The notes under the pieces are model-generated. The model had not been told where the DNA came from. It was given only the letters and a program-made list of their open reading frames with translations, and ran no database searches. This document shows positions 1 to 9,191 of a stretch of DNA of 64,000 bases, piece by piece; the stretch's first letter is position 1, and each line of letters opens with the position of its first letter. The DNA comes from Desulfosoma sp. (lineage in GTDB: Bacteria > Desulfobacterota > Syntrophobacteria > Syntrophobacterales > DSM-9756). Position numbers and translations under genes: made by a program. The stretch covers positions 62,001 to 126,000 of the forward strand of contig JBBFKY010000004.1 of NCBI GenBank assembly GCA_037481875.1, given 5' to 3'.

Positions 1-1095
1 AAAGTGCAGGAGTTCCCGGCGTGTTTCCAGTAAGGCGATGAAAGCTTCAAGCCCGTGGTTTGTGAGGTAGTCGTCGGGGTCCATCCCTGAGGGTAAGGTG
101 AGGCAGCTGGCGGCCAGTCCTTGCCGAAGAAAGAGCGGCAAAGCTCGAAGCATGGCTTTTTGGCCGGAAGCATCTCCATCGTAGACTAAAACCACTTCGT
201 CGGCCAACCTCTGCAAAAGCCTCACTTGATGTGGCGTAAGGGCGGTGCCCAAGGTGGCGACAACCCTGCGAAAACCTCGCTCGTGAAACGCCAAAAGGTC
301 CATGTACCCTTCCACCAAAAGGACTTGACGCTTGGTCCGACACGCTTCCAACGCGGCAGGGTACTGATAGAGGGTGCGACCCTTGTGATAAAGTTCTGTT
401 TCGGGACTGTTGAGATATTTAGGTTCTGATCCGTCCAGGCTGCGGCCTCCAAAGGCCACAAGGGTTCCATCCGAAGAAGTGATGGGAAAAATCAGGCGGT
501 GGCGAAATCGATCGTAGAAACCGCCCTTGTCTGAACGGATCACGAGGCCGGAGCGCACCGCCGTTTCCGCGTCAATGCCCTTGGATTGCAGATGGCGCAA
601 CAGATGATCCCATCCGGCGGGGGCGTACCCGAGCCGCCGCTCCTGAACCAGTTTCGGCGAAAGCCCTCTCTTTTCAATGTATTCTCTGGCGATGCGTCCC
701 TGCTCTGGATGTTGCAAACGACTGACGAAGAACTCACAGGCGATCTCCAGGGCTCGTGAAATGGCCGATAAAACCTCGGGTTTTCTTTTGGAGGATCCCA
801 AAAACCCTTCGGGCAGGATCACATGATAGCGATCGGCCAGAGTCTGGACGGCTTCGGAAAAAGTGAGGTTCCAGTGGCGCATGGCAAAGGTGATGGCATC
901 CCCGCCGGCTCCACAGCCGAAACAGTAAAAGAGTCCGTGGGAGACATCGACCTGAAAGGAAGGCGTTTTTTCTTGATGAAAAGGACACAAACCCACGTAT
1001 CGGGTGCCGATGCGCTTCAAAGGGACCACGCTCCCGATGAGGTCCAAGATGTCCACAGCCTGCTTAATTCGAGTTGCCGCATCCGTTGTGGTCAC
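1..1095 (-). CDS. dnaG: DNA primase DnaG (3' part missing at window edge)
   Basis: Primase that makes RNA primers for Okazaki fragments and leading-strand start at the replication fork. The visible N-terminal ~365 residues begin with the zinc-binding domain (CPFHQEKTPSF, then YCFGCG), followed by the catalytic core with YAPAGW, FPI, AFGGRSLDG, and the Toprim part with LVEGYMDLLA and VYDGDASG. The helicase-binding C-terminus lies beyond base 1. I chose a GTG start at 1095 because the reading frame after it matches the family N-terminus (IKQAVDILDLIGSVV). The frame stays open upstream, so the start is uncertain. It lies 142 bases downstream of yqeY on the same strand, a common pairing. Identity is clear. 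Confidence 0.95.
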   Translation of the reverse strand, partial: MTTTDAATRIKQAVDILDLIGSVVPLKRIGTRYVGLCPFHQEKTPSFQVDVSHGLFYCFGCGAGGDAITFAMRHWNLTFSEAVQTLADRYHVILPEGFLGSSKRKPEVLSAISRALEIACEFFVSRLQHPEQGRIAREYIEKRGLSPKLVQERRLGYAPAGWDHLLRHLQSKGIDAETAVRSGLVIRSDKGGFYDRFRHRLIFPITSSDGTLVAFGGRSLDGSEPKYLNSPETELYHKGRTLYQYPAALEACRTKRQVLLVEGYMDLLAFHERGFRRVVATLGTALTPHQVRLLQRLADEVVLVYDGDASGQKAMLRALPLFLRQGLAASCLTLPSGMDPDDYLTNHGLEAFIALLETRRELLHF

Positions 1096-1237
1096 CGGCC
1101 CTCGCCACCCCGCACAAAGGCTTGCTGTTTGCTGGGATTTAACCCAACCGGAAACCTTTGATCTTTATCCTATCCTGAAGGCAAAATCAATAAGAAAAAG
1201 AACTTCTTCAAGTCCAGACCGCGCCCTGTTCAATCGA

Positions 1238-1687
1238 TCAGGACCCGCTCAGATGGGCTCGCACCATTTCCTGCACTGTTTTTCCGTCGGCACGACCTGT
1301 CACGCGGGGCATGAGCACTTTCATCACTTTGCCCATGTCTTTGGGCGAGCTCGCACCCGTTTCACGAATGACTTCCAGAATCATTGTCTTGAGGGCTTCC
1401 ACATCAAGGGGTTTCGGCAGAAAAGATTCAAGGATTTTCATTTCCTTTTCTTCTTTTTCGGCCAGATCGTGTCTTCCGCCTTTCAGGAACTGTTCGATGG
1501 ATTCTTTTCTTTGTTTGATAGCACTGGCAATCAGTTGATGCACTTCAGGTTCCGACGGTTGACGTCGAAGCTCTTTTTCTTTGTTCTTGACGGCCGTAAG
1601 CAGCATGCGAAGGGCGTTACGCCGGTCTTCATCCTTGCTTTTGATGGATTCCTTCAAAGCCTGTTCAATCTTTTCAAGCAGTTCCAC
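1238..1687 (-). CDS. yqeY: GatB/YqeY domain protein
   Basis: Small helical protein (149 aa) of the YqeY family, related to the tail domain of the GatB amidotransferase subunit that contacts tRNA. Its exact role is not established. The full-length family pattern is present: an N-terminal helix with RNALRMLLTAVKNKE, a central IEQFLKGGRHDLAEKEEKE stretch, FLPKPL, and the C-terminal MGKVMKVLMPRVTGRADGK segment. It starts with GTG behind a good ribosome-binding site (GGAGGTGG). It sits directly upstream of dnaG, as in many proteobacteria and Gram-positives, and may be cotranscribed with it. Confidence 0.93.
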   Translation of the reverse strand: MELLEKIEQALKESIKSKDEDRRNALRMLLTAVKNKEKELRRQPSEPEVHQLIASAIKQRKESIEQFLKGGRHDLAEKEEKEMKILESFLPKPLDVEALKTMILEVIRETGASSPKDMGKVMKVLMPRVTGRADGKTVQEMVRAHLSGS

Positions 1688-1763
1688 CGATCCACCTCCT
1701 GTCGTCTTCCCATGGTATTTTTAGGCTTCTGCCATGGCCTTTTGAACGGGGGTTCCTTTTCCA

Positions 1764-1800
1764 ATGAAAAAAGCCCGGCGGCCTATTGGATAAGGCTTGG
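1764..1800 (-). terminator. possible weak terminator between hisA and yqeY
   Basis: Read on the minus strand, an AAGCC/GGCTT stem with an interrupted GC-rich middle is followed by a run of six T. It lies in the 118-base gap between hisA and yqeY. The stem is short and imperfect, so it may only attenuate. Low confidence. Confidence 0.35.
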
Positions 1801-1805
1801 CGATG

Positions 1806-2546
1806 CTATGAAGGAATCTGTAGAGACTGAAGTCGATCCAAGGCTTCTCGAAGATTCAAAGCCCCGGCGTAGAGTGCCTTGCCGGTGATGACGCCGTTGA
1901 GGCCCAAGGGAACCAAAGGCAGCAAGTCCTCGATGTCCTTCCAAGAAGCCACACCGCCGGAAGCGATCACGGGAGTGGACAGGGCTTGGCAGAGCCTTCG
2001 TATGGCTTCCACATTGACGCCGGACTGCATGCCGTCCCTTTGAATATCGGTGTAGATGACGGCGCTCAAACCCAGGTGATCAAAACGCTTCGCAAAGGTG
2101 ACGGCTTCTAAAGCTGTTGTTTCCGTCCAGCCTTCCACGGCCACGTATCCGTTTCGAGCATCGATCCCCACGGCGATGGAGCCTGGGAATCGTCGGCAGG
2201 CTGTTTCCACCACTTTGGGGTCTCGAAGCGCCCAGGTACCCAAAATGAGGCGACGGGCTCCAAGGTCGATATACGCTTCAAGGGTTTCCATGCTTCTTAA
2301 GCCTCCCCCAAGCTGCACAGGAATGGAGACCGCCCTGATAATGGCACCGATGATTTCCCTGTTTTTGGGTGTTTTGGCGAAAGCCCCGTCCAAATCCACC
2401 ACATGAAGCCATTGAGCTCCCTGGGCTTCCCAATGGAGAGCCACGGCCACAGGATCCGTTCCATAGACGGTGGCTTGGGCCATGTCTCCTTGTTTCAGCC
2501 GAACACATTGCCCCTCTTTGAGGTCGATGGCAGGGTAGATGATCAT
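1806..2546 (-). CDS. hisA: ProFAR isomerase HisA
   Basis: 1-(5-phosphoribosyl)-5-[(5-phosphoribosylamino)methylideneamino]imidazole-4-carboxamide isomerase of histidine synthesis, a cytosolic TIM barrel (246 aa, normal length). Visible family segments are IIYPAIDLKEGQCVRL near the N-terminus, the substrate loops LQLGGGLR-like (PVQLGGGLR) and VIASGGVAS, and YTDIQRDGM carrying the catalytic Asp. The ATG at 2546 follows GGAAGGATACC and gives the usual N-terminus. A longer frame reaching 2603 would overlap the upstream thioesterase. It is separated from other his genes, which are not in this window, and follows the thioesterase by 13 bases. Confidence 0.96.
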   Translation of the reverse strand: MIIYPAIDLKEGQCVRLKQGDMAQATVYGTDPVAVALHWEAQGAQWLHVVDLDGAFAKTPKNREIIGAIIRAVSIPVQLGGGLRSMETLEAYIDLGARRLILGTWALRDPKVVETACRRFPGSIAVGIDARNGYVAVEGWTETTALEAVTFAKRFDHLGLSAVIYTDIQRDGMQSGVNVEAIRRLCQALSTPVIASGGVASWKDIEDLLPLVPLGLNGVITGKALYAGALNLREALDRLQSLQIPS

Positions 2547-2559
2547 GGTATCCTTCCGG

Positions 2560-3003
2560 TTAAGCTTCCCTGGGGTGCACCGTGTTGGAAGAGAGCAAGT
2601 CACGAAGCCATGCCGGGGGTTTTAGAGGTTTTCTTTCACCATTCACGCACACATGGACCGTGTAGCCTTGGGCCAGAAGTTCGGGCGGATTCTGTCGATG
2701 CACGGCATAATCGAACCGAAGCCTGGCCGGGCGCGGAAAATGAAAGGAAGTTTCCACTTCCAAAACATCGTCGTAAAAGGCAGGCTTCAAATATCGACAG
2801 TGGGCTTCAATGACAGGCAGAAAAATCCCCTGTTCTTCCAGGCGACGGTACGTCGTGCCGAGGCACCGAAACCATTCGGCACGACCCGCTTCAAACCAAC
2901 GCATGTACTGGCCGTAATAGGCTTGTCCCATGGCGTCTGTATCGCCGTAGAGGACTCGTACCACGGCCCGTGTCAATGTCCCTGTTGTGCGTTGTGAAAC
3001 CAC
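2560..3003 (-). CDS. YbgC-type acyl-CoA thioesterase (hotdog fold)
   Basis: Hotdog-fold thioesterase of the YbgC/4-hydroxybenzoyl-CoA type, expected to hydrolyse an acyl-CoA in the cytosol. The substrate is unknown. The catalytic-site helix is clear: VLYGDTDAMGQAYYGQYMRWFE, carrying the Asp-Thr-Asp-Ala-Met pattern in which the first Asp is the usual nucleophile or base. The length of 147 aa is normal. The GTG start at 3003 follows CCGGAGAAAACC. It lies between apgM (18 bases) and hisA (13 bases) on the same strand, so it is probably cotranscribed with them. Confidence 0.88.
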   Translation of the reverse strand: MVSQRTTGTLTRAVVRVLYGDTDAMGQAYYGQYMRWFEAGRAEWFRCLGTTYRRLEEQGIFLPVIEAHCRYLKPAFYDDVLEVETSFHFPRPARLRFDYAVHRQNPPELLAQGYTVHVCVNGERKPLKPPAWLRDLLSSNTVHPREA

Positions 3004-3021
3004 GGTTTTCTCCGGGTGTTT

Positions 3022-4251
3022 TCAGGAGTCCATGGGCTTTTTCATGAAACGATGGAAAAGAGCGGCCCCGCTTTCCATGTGCAGTCCGGATTCTCGAGCC
3101 GCCGCTTCGCAAAAGACGATCTTGTCATTCTTGACGACCCCTTTGGCCAGATGGCCTTGAAACAGGGTGAAAAGAGACGGTTCCGCCACATGGGTTCGAA
3201 CACTCAAAGGTGTCAGGTGATCGGCGGCTACAAGCACATGGCAGGATTCATAATCCATCAGACCTTTCAATACAGGCCCCACAACTTTGGCGTCAAAATC
3301 TTCGATGGCTTGGACCTTTTTAGCCAGGCTTCCTTCATGGCCAGCTTCGTCCGGAGCTTCCACGTGCACAAAGGCCAGGTCCACTTCCCGAAGAGCTTTC
3401 AAGGCTGCTTCAACTTTGCCGGCGTAATTGGTGTCCAGATACCCTGTGGCTCCCGGCACATGGATCGGCTCCAAACCTGCATAAATGCCTAGGCCTTTGA
3501 GAAGATCCACTGCGGAAATCATCACGCCGCGAACCCCGAAGCGATCCTGGAGCGTAGGCATGGACGGCGCCTTTCCTTGTCCCCAGAGCCATACAGCGTT
3601 GGCTTCTTTGAGCCCGGCTTGCCGCCTTCTTTGATTGACGGGGTTTTCGGCAAGAATGTCTCGGCATCGTTGCGTGAAGACTCTGAGAACATCCGTTGTT
3701 TCATAAACTTTCTTATAGGTCGCCGTGGGTTCTCCGAGAATGTCGTGAGGAGGTGTGGTGTCGAGCGCCGTCAAGCCTCCTTCCCAAACCAGAAGATGAC
3801 GGTAACTGACACCGGGGTAGAGCTTCACAGGAAGTCCTTCGCACGCCTTTTGTAAACCGCGAATGATTTCATGAGATTCAGCCGAAGAGATGTGTCCGGC
3901 CGAATAGTCTTCCATGCGCTCCGTTCCCGCATCGTCGTGGCTCAGGGTTACCAAGTTGCAGCGAAACGCCACGTCTGTTGGGCCGAGAACCACCCCCAGG
4001 CTGGCTGCTTCCAGGGGAGCTCGGCCCGTGTGGTATTGCACAGGATCGTAGCCCAAGAGGGCCATGTTGGCGATATCGCTTCCCGGTTCCATGCCGAAAG
4101 GGATGGTTTGCACGGTGCCGATTTCGCCCATTTGAGCGAGGCGTGTCATGGACGGCGTGTGGGACACTTCCAAAGGGGTACGACCTCCCAAGGAAGCCAC
4201 GGGATAATCCCCCATGCCGTCACCTACCAGAATCACGTACTTGGTTTTCAT
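3022..4251 (-). CDS. apgM: cofactor-independent phosphoglycerate mutase (archaeal type)
   Basis: 2,3-bisphosphoglycerate-independent phosphoglycerate mutase of the ApgM class (409 aa), interconverting 3- and 2-phosphoglycerate in glycolysis and gluconeogenesis. It belongs to the alkaline-phosphatase superfamily. The metal-binding start ILVGDGMGDYP, the segment GMEPGSDIANMALLGYDP with the phospho-accepting Ser, and the C-terminal HVLVAADHLTPLSVRTH are all visible. HVEAPDEAGHEG is also typical. It lies 12 bases after hom. The aminotransferase-hom-apgM order is common in deltaproteobacterial genomes and suggests some homologues may act in the serine/threonine branch, but that is not shown here. 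Confidence 0.95.
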   Translation of the reverse strand: MKTKYVILVGDGMGDYPVASLGGRTPLEVSHTPSMTRLAQMGEIGTVQTIPFGMEPGSDIANMALLGYDPVQYHTGRAPLEAASLGVVLGPTDVAFRCNLVTLSHDDAGTERMEDYSAGHISSAESHEIIRGLQKACEGLPVKLYPGVSYRHLLVWEGGLTALDTTPPHDILGEPTATYKKVYETTDVLRVFTQRCRDILAENPVNQRRRQAGLKEANAVWLWGQGKAPSMPTLQDRFGVRGVMISAVDLLKGLGIYAGLEPIHVPGATGYLDTNYAGKVEAALKALREVDLAFVHVEAPDEAGHEGSLAKKVQAIEDFDAKVVGPVLKGLMDYESCHVLVAADHLTPLSVRTHVAEPSLFTLFQGHLAKGVVKNDKIVFCEAAARESGLHMESGAALFHRFMKKPMDS

Positions 4252-4263
4252 GAGGCTTCGGCC

Positions 4264-5592
4264 TTATGCGTTGGATACGGCGTTATCGGTTCGATCTTCG
4301 ATGCGAATCAATTTTGTCGGGCCGCGCACAATGTCCAAGCGGTCAATGGCTTCCAAGGATCGGCGGACATCCTTTTCCACCGCCTCGTGGGTCAGCATGA
4401 CGATGGGAACGGCCCCTTCCACTTCCCGTCCTTTCTGAATCACGGCCGCGATGCTGATCTGATTGGTGCCGAGAATGCCAGAGATTTTCGATAGGACTCC
4501 GGGACGATCCACGGCGGAAAAACGGAAATAATACCGTGTGACCACGTCGTCCATGGATTTGACGGGAATCTCTGTAGTGTGTTCCGGAAGAAAACCCAAA
4601 GGAGGCACCCGATGGACGACGCCCATGGCCATGTCCCGAGCCAGATCGATGAGATCGGCGACCACGGCACTGCCCGTGGGCATCATGCCGGCACCAAGTC
4701 CGTAAAGCATGATGTTCCCGACGGCGTTTCCGTGAATATGGACAGCGTTGTAGGCACCCCGCACACTGGCCAGCACATGACGTTCCGGAATCAGTGTGGG
4801 ATGCACACGAAGCTCCAGTTGCCCGTCCGCATGCCTGGCAATGGCCAGAAGTTTGAGGCGGTAACCGAATTCGGCGGCGAACTGCACATCCAACAAATCG
4901 ATATGGCGGATTCCTTCCACATACACCTTGTCAAAACAAATGGATGTTCCGAAACTCATGGCTCCGGCAATGGCCAGCTTATGAGCCGTATCGATGCCAT
5001 CCACATCCAAGGAAGGATCCGCTTCGGCGTAACCTTGGCGTTGGGCTTCCGCCAAAGCCTTGGCAAAAGGTAAACCCTCTTCGGTCATGCGCGTGAGAAT
5101 GTAATTGGCCGTGCCGTTAAGAATACCGAAGAGGGTGTCCAATCGGTTGGCGCTGAGACCTTCTCGTAAGGCCTTAAGAAGGGGAATCCCGCCGGCCACG
5201 GACGCTTCAAATCCCACGGACCGACCACACCGGGCGGCGAAAGAAAAGATCTCATTGCCATGGTGCGCCAAGAGGGCCTTGTTGGCGGTTACCACATGTT
5301 TTCCGTTCTCTAACGCTCTCAAGATGAAACTTCGAGCAGGTTCCAGACCTCCGATCAGCTCCACCACAATGTGAATGGAGGGATCGTCCAAAATGTCCTG
5401 GGCTGAACGGGTCAGAATCCCGGGATCCACAGCCACCGGCCTGGGAGTTTCCAGATCCAGATCGGCCACGCGAACCACATGCAAGGGAACACCTACGCGT
5501 GCGTGGATTTCCTTGGCGTTTTCCTTCAGGGTGCGTAGCATGCCGCATCCGACGGTCCCCCAGCCGATGAGTCCGATGCGTATGGAGTCCAT
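4264..5592 (-). CDS. hom: homoserine dehydrogenase
   Basis: Reduces aspartate semialdehyde to homoserine for threonine and methionine synthesis. The 442-aa protein has the full three-domain layout: NAD(P)-binding Rossmann domain (IGLIGWGTVGCGML), catalytic domain with the family signature (GILNGTANYILTRM, then QGYAEADPSLDVDGIDTAHKLAIA), and a C-terminal ACT domain (about residues 350-430, beginning YYFRFSAVDRPGVLSKISGIL) expected to mediate threonine feedback. ATG at 5592 follows GGAGATT. It is closely packed between an aminotransferase (34 bases) and apgM (12 bases). Confidence 0.97.
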   Translation of the reverse strand: MDSIRIGLIGWGTVGCGMLRTLKENAKEIHARVGVPLHVVRVADLDLETPRPVAVDPGILTRSAQDILDDPSIHIVVELIGGLEPARSFILRALENGKHVVTANKALLAHHGNEIFSFAARCGRSVGFEASVAGGIPLLKALREGLSANRLDTLFGILNGTANYILTRMTEEGLPFAKALAEAQRQGYAEADPSLDVDGIDTAHKLAIAGAMSFGTSICFDKVYVEGIRHIDLLDVQFAAEFGYRLKLLAIARHADGQLELRVHPTLIPERHVLASVRGAYNAVHIHGNAVGNIMLYGLGAGMMPTGSAVVADLIDLARDMAMGVVHRVPPLGFLPEHTTEIPVKSMDDVVTRYYFRFSAVDRPGVLSKISGILGTNQISIAAVIQKGREVEGAVPIVMLTHEAVEKDVRRSLEAIDRLDIVRGPTKLIRIEDRTDNAVSNA

Positions 5593-5626
5593 AATCTCCG
5601 AGTGCTCCTTCCAGATTCAGGGTGCT

Positions 5627-6814
5627 TCATGCCTCTTGAAAGGCTTTGCGAATTCCGCGAATGGCCTGCTTGATGCGCATCTCGTTTTCCACCAATGCGA
5701 ACCGGACGTGATCGTCTCCGTATTCCCCAAAGCCCAGCCCGGGAGAGACAGCGACCTTAGCTTTTTCAATAAGGAATTTAGAAAATTCCACGGACCCCAT
5801 GGATCGAAACCGTTCTGGAATAGGAGCCCACACAAACATGGTGCCTTTGGGTTTGGGCATACGCCACCCGATACGCCGCAATCCATCCACCAGCACGTCT
5901 CGGCGGGATCGATAGACATCGACGATTTCCTGAACACAGCTTTGGTCGCCGTTAAGGGCGATAATGGCGGCGATCTGAATCGGCTGAAAGATGCCGTAGT
6001 CCAGATAGCTTTTGAGTCGGGTTAACGCGCCCACCATTTCCCGGTTCCCGACACAAAAACCGACTCGCCATCCGGCCATGCTGTAGCTTTTGGACATGGA
6101 GAAAAACTCCACGGCCACATCTTTGGCGTCCGGCACCTGCAAAATGCTCGGAGCCTTATAGCCGTCAAAGACAAGATCCGCGTAGGCGAGATCGTGAATG
6201 ACCATGAGGTGATGGTCCTTGGCAAAGGCCACAACCTTTTCAAAAAACGGCAGATCCACCACGGCCGTGGTGGGATTGTGGGGAAACGAGATAATGAGCA
6301 TCTTCGGACGCGGCCACGTTTGTTTGGCGGCGATCTGAAGGTCTTCAAAAAAGTCTCTATCAGGAGCGATGGGAATGGAGCGGAGATCGCCTCCGGCGAT
6401 CACCACCGAGTACGGGTGGATGGGATAGGTCGGGTTTGGTGAAAAGACCACATCCCCGGGATTGACCAGGGCCAGGACCAGATGGGAAAGGCCTTCCTTG
6501 GCGCCGATGGTGACCACCGCCTCCGTTTCGGGATCCAGATCCACATCGTAGCGGCGCTTATACCAATCCACAATGGCATGACGCAGCTTGGTGATGCCTC
6601 GAGATGCCGAGTAACGATGGTTATGGGGTTTTTGGGCTGCTTCCACCAATTTGTCCACAATGTGCTGAGGCGTGGGAAGATCGGGATTTCCCATGCCGAG
6701 ATCGATAATGTCTTCACCGGCTCGCCGCCTTTCCATCTTCAAGGCGTTCACTTGGGCGAAGACGTAAGGCGGAAGGCGGCGCATGCGGGTAAATTGTTCG
6801 ATGTTGAAATTCAT
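5627..6814 (-). CDS. alanine-type aminotransferase (class I/II)
   Basis: PLP-dependent fold-type I aminotransferase (395 aa) close to the AlaA/AlaC group, probably making alanine or glutamate-linked amino acids. It shows [12 protein letters not shown] near residue 38, PHNPT near 178 (with the substrate-facing Asn), and the PLP lysine K242 in [15 protein letters not shown]. The ATG at 6814 lies the right distance behind GAGAGGTGAT. A GTG nine bases earlier would fall in that ribosome-binding site. It is the first gene of the apgM-hom cluster. Threonine-branch roles have been suggested for such neighbours, so the amino donor and acceptor are left open. Confidence 0.9.
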   Translation of the reverse strand: MNFNIEQFTRMRRLPPYVFAQVNALKMERRRAGEDIIDLGMGNPDLPTPQHIVDKLVEAAQKPHNHRYSASRGITKLRHAIVDWYKRRYDVDLDPETEAVVTIGAKEGLSHLVLALVNPGDVVFSPNPTYPIHPYSVVIAGGDLRSIPIAPDRDFFEDLQIAAKQTWPRPKMLIISFPHNPTTAVVDLPFFEKVVAFAKDHHLMVIHDLAYADLVFDGYKAPSILQVPDAKDVAVEFFSMSKSYSMAGWRVGFCVGNREMVGALTRLKSYLDYGIFQPIQIAAIIALNGDQSCVQEIVDVYRSRRDVLVDGLRRIGWRMPKPKGTMFVWAPIPERFRSMGSVEFSKFLIEKAKVAVSPGLGFGEYGDDHVRFALVENEMRIKQAIRGIRKAFQEA

Positions 6815-6871
6815 GGGGATCACCTCTCTCTTTTTTGAAAGCTTTCAAGCTAAAATAGACCCATGCAGATG

Positions 6872-7897
6872 TCAAAAAAAAGATGACATCAACTCTTGAA
6901 ACCGACGCAAGGACTCCCGATGGGCGGCCTGAAGATCCCCATGACGTCGAATGACGTCATGGAGGGCTCGGGCGAAAATTTCCGCGCTTTGTTCATCCTG
7001 GCAAACCAGCAATCCATCCACCGTAGCCAAAAGGCTCCGCCGTACCACGGTTTCAGGCTCATATCGATCGCCGATGGCCTTCATGTTCATATCATCGGAA
7101 AGAAGCACACCCTTAAAGTTCCATGCCTCCCTTAAAAGACCTCTGTTGATTTTCCAGGAAAGGGAGCCTGGCCACTCGGAATCCCAAAAGGTATAGACGG
7201 CATGCGAAGTCATGACAGCTCGAACCCCGCATCGCACGGCTTCGCGAAAAGGAAGCAGATCCTCTCGAGCCTTCGCTGCCTTCTCGGCCTTCACTACGGG
7301 AAGCTGCTCATGAGGGTCCAGCTCTGCTGTGCCAAGTCCCGGAAAATGCTTGGCGGTGGCGGCGACTCCGTTTTCTTGAAGACATCGAATCCAGAGGGAC
7401 CCAAGGTGCGCCGTCTTTTGAGGACAGTCTCCAAGGGATCGGGATCCCAGGAAATGTTCCTGAGGATTCCTCACCACATCCAACACGGGGGCCAAGTTGA
7501 TATGAATCCCCAGACGACGCAGTCCTTGGGCCGTTTTCGACACTTGATCACAAAGGGTCGTGGCACATTGTGCCGACCCCGCCGCGTCGGCTGCCTTGGC
7601 CAGTTCCAGAGCCGAAGGGCAAGGGCCCAAGACTTTGGCCAGCCGTTGCACCGAACCCCCTTCTTCGTCCACGGCCCACAGAAGAGGGCGCCCCAGTTCA
7701 GAGCGAGCCCAGGCGTTGGCTTCCTGAATCAGGGCCTTCACCTGAGAAGCCTCCACGATGTTACGACGAAAAAGGACCAAACCTCCAGGGCGCAAGGCAC
7801 GTAACCAGGAACGCAAGGTGTCCTTCCATTCGGTTCCTTGAAATCCCAGAAACAAATGCCGACCGGTGGTGTCTTCGGATGATGTTGAAGGAATCAT
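6872..7897 (-). CDS. nagZ: beta-N-acetylhexosaminidase NagZ
   Basis: Family 3 glycoside hydrolase that removes N-acetylglucosamine from anhydro-muropeptides during cell-wall recycling, normally in the cytosol. From the ATG at 7897 it is 341 aa, the usual single-domain length. It has KHFPGLG (183-189), the catalytic Asp-His dyad in DPH (195-197), and the nucleophile region LLSDDMNMKA (about 266-275). The frame stays open to 8215, but that would overlap the divergent gene at 8133 and adds no family-like sequence. There is no strong ribosome-binding site before 7897. It is divergent from the MurU-AmgK pair, which belongs to the same recycling route. Confidence 0.93.
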   Translation of the reverse strand: MIPSTSSEDTTGRHLFLGFQGTEWKDTLRSWLRALRPGGLVLFRRNIVEASQVKALIQEANAWARSELGRPLLWAVDEEGGSVQRLAKVLGPCPSALELAKAADAAGSAQCATTLCDQVSKTAQGLRRLGIHINLAPVLDVVRNPQEHFLGSRSLGDCPQKTAHLGSLWIRCLQENGVAATAKHFPGLGTAELDPHEQLPVVKAEKAAKAREDLLPFREAVRCGVRAVMTSHAVYTFWDSEWPGSLSWKINRGLLREAWNFKGVLLSDDMNMKAIGDRYEPETVVRRSLLATVDGLLVCQDEQSAEIFARALHDVIRRHGDLQAAHRESLRRFQELMSSFF

Positions 7898-8132
7898 GAA
7901 TTTTGTTCGAAGGATCGTTTTCGTATCCTTGCCATGCCAAAAGGCGGCCGACTGTACCGGATTCCGCGTCTTCAGTGACGAGAGTGTACTTTCGACCAAG
8001 AACGGAGCGCTGTCAAGATAGTGTCGAAAAGAAATCGAAGATTTGTCAGATGGATTTCCACGTTCTATAAAGAAAACTTTCAATCCTCTTGAAAGCGTCT
8101 GGAGCTGGATTTGAATACGAAAGGGGTATTGA

Positions 8133-9191
8133 GTGCATCTGATGATCCTTGCGGCCGGGTATGGAACACGCCTTCGCCCGTTGACCCACGTGAGGCCCAA
8201 AGCCTTGTGTCCCATATGGGGACGACCGCTGCTGGATCGTTGGATTCAGCAAGCAGCCCAGGAAGGTTTTCGGCAGGTTTTGGTCAACGCGCACCACATG
8301 CCTGAAATGATGTTAGACCATCTTCAATCGCAAACATGGCCGATTTCTGTGCGTGTTCTTGTGGAAAAAGAAATATTAGGCACAGGAGGCGGGATTCGTA
8401 ACGCGTTAACCTTTGTGGAAAACGAGCCTTTGGTGGTTGTCAACGCCGATGTGGCATCGAGAGTGTCCTTACAAAGCCTTGTGGAACGCCATCGGGCGCA
8501 GGGGGCTTCGGTCACCATGCTTTTGTGCCGAACACACAGGTTCGATACGGTGCATGTCAGCGCCGATGGCACTCGAGTGACGGGCTTTGGTCACCAGCTG
8601 GACTCCATCCCCCCAAAGACTCTTTTCAAGGAAGGCTCAAAGCGCGCAGGTCTTTGGACCTTTTCGGGCATTCAGGTTCTTGACCCTTTTGCGTTTCGGT
8701 CCATTGAGCCCGGAAAGCCTTTTCACATCATCGATCTTTACCGCGATTGGATCGCCGAAGGAAGCCCTCCGGCGGCCGTTTGCCGTGAAGATCTGTGGTG
8801 GCTGGATGTGGGATCGCTGGAAATTTACTGGAAGCTGCACACAGAGTACTCATCCTTTGACGGGCACGATGGAGGTTTCTTGGATATACCGGCAGGTGGT
8901 GTGAGGATTCATCCATCGGCGAGTGTGTCTCCTTCTGCAAGGCTGGACTCGGCCGTTGTGGTGGGAGCTTTTAGTGTCGTCAAAGAATACTGCATGCTAC
9001 GAAACACGATCCTCTGGAATGAATGTTGCGTGGAACCGGGATCGACCCTTGAAAATTGTGTGGTCACCGACGGAGTCGTTGTGCGAGGAACCCACCGAAA
9101 CAAGATCTTATTACCTTTCTCGAACCCGATCGACATGGGCTGTCTTTTAAATGGATTGACGCCGCTTTCGAGCGGATCGAGGGGAAAGTGA
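8133..9191 (+). CDS. MurU-like sugar-1-phosphate nucleotidyltransferase
   Basis: Nucleotidyltransferase (352 aa) that couples a sugar 1-phosphate to an NTP. The N-terminal GT-A domain has the activation motif LAAGYGTRLRPLT, the lysine-containing RPKALCPIWGRP, EILGTGGGIRNAL and VVNADV. Residues about 255-335 form hexapeptide-like turns typical of a left-handed beta-helix (IHPSASVSPSARLDSAVVV). Pseudomonas MurU lacks this C-terminal part, so GDP-mannose-type chemistry is also possible. The GTG start follows AAGGGG. Its stop overlaps the start of the AmgK-like kinase, and nagZ is divergent, so MurNAc-1-P uridylylation is the best inference. Confidence 0.8.
   Translation: MHLMILAAGYGTRLRPLTHVRPKALCPIWGRPLLDRWIQQAAQEGFRQVLVNAHHMPEMMLDHLQSQTWPISVRVLVEKEILGTGGGIRNALTFVENEPLVVVNADVASRVSLQSLVERHRAQGASVTMLLCRTHRFDTVHVSADGTRVTGFGHQLDSIPPKTLFKEGSKRAGLWTFSGIQVLDPFAFRSIEPGKPFHIIDLYRDWIAEGSPPAAVCREDLWWLDVGSLEIYWKLHTEYSSFDGHDGGFLDIPAGGVRIHPSASVSPSARLDSAVVVGAFSVVKEYCMLRNTILWNECCVEPGSTLENCVVTDGVVVRGTHRNKILLPFSNPIDMGCLLNGLTPLSSGSRGK

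Noticed and set aside
1004-1888. 294-codon open frame on the plus strand
   Set aside because: It lies opposite dnaG, yqeY and hisA, which have clear family motifs; the translated text is low-complexity Phe/His rich.
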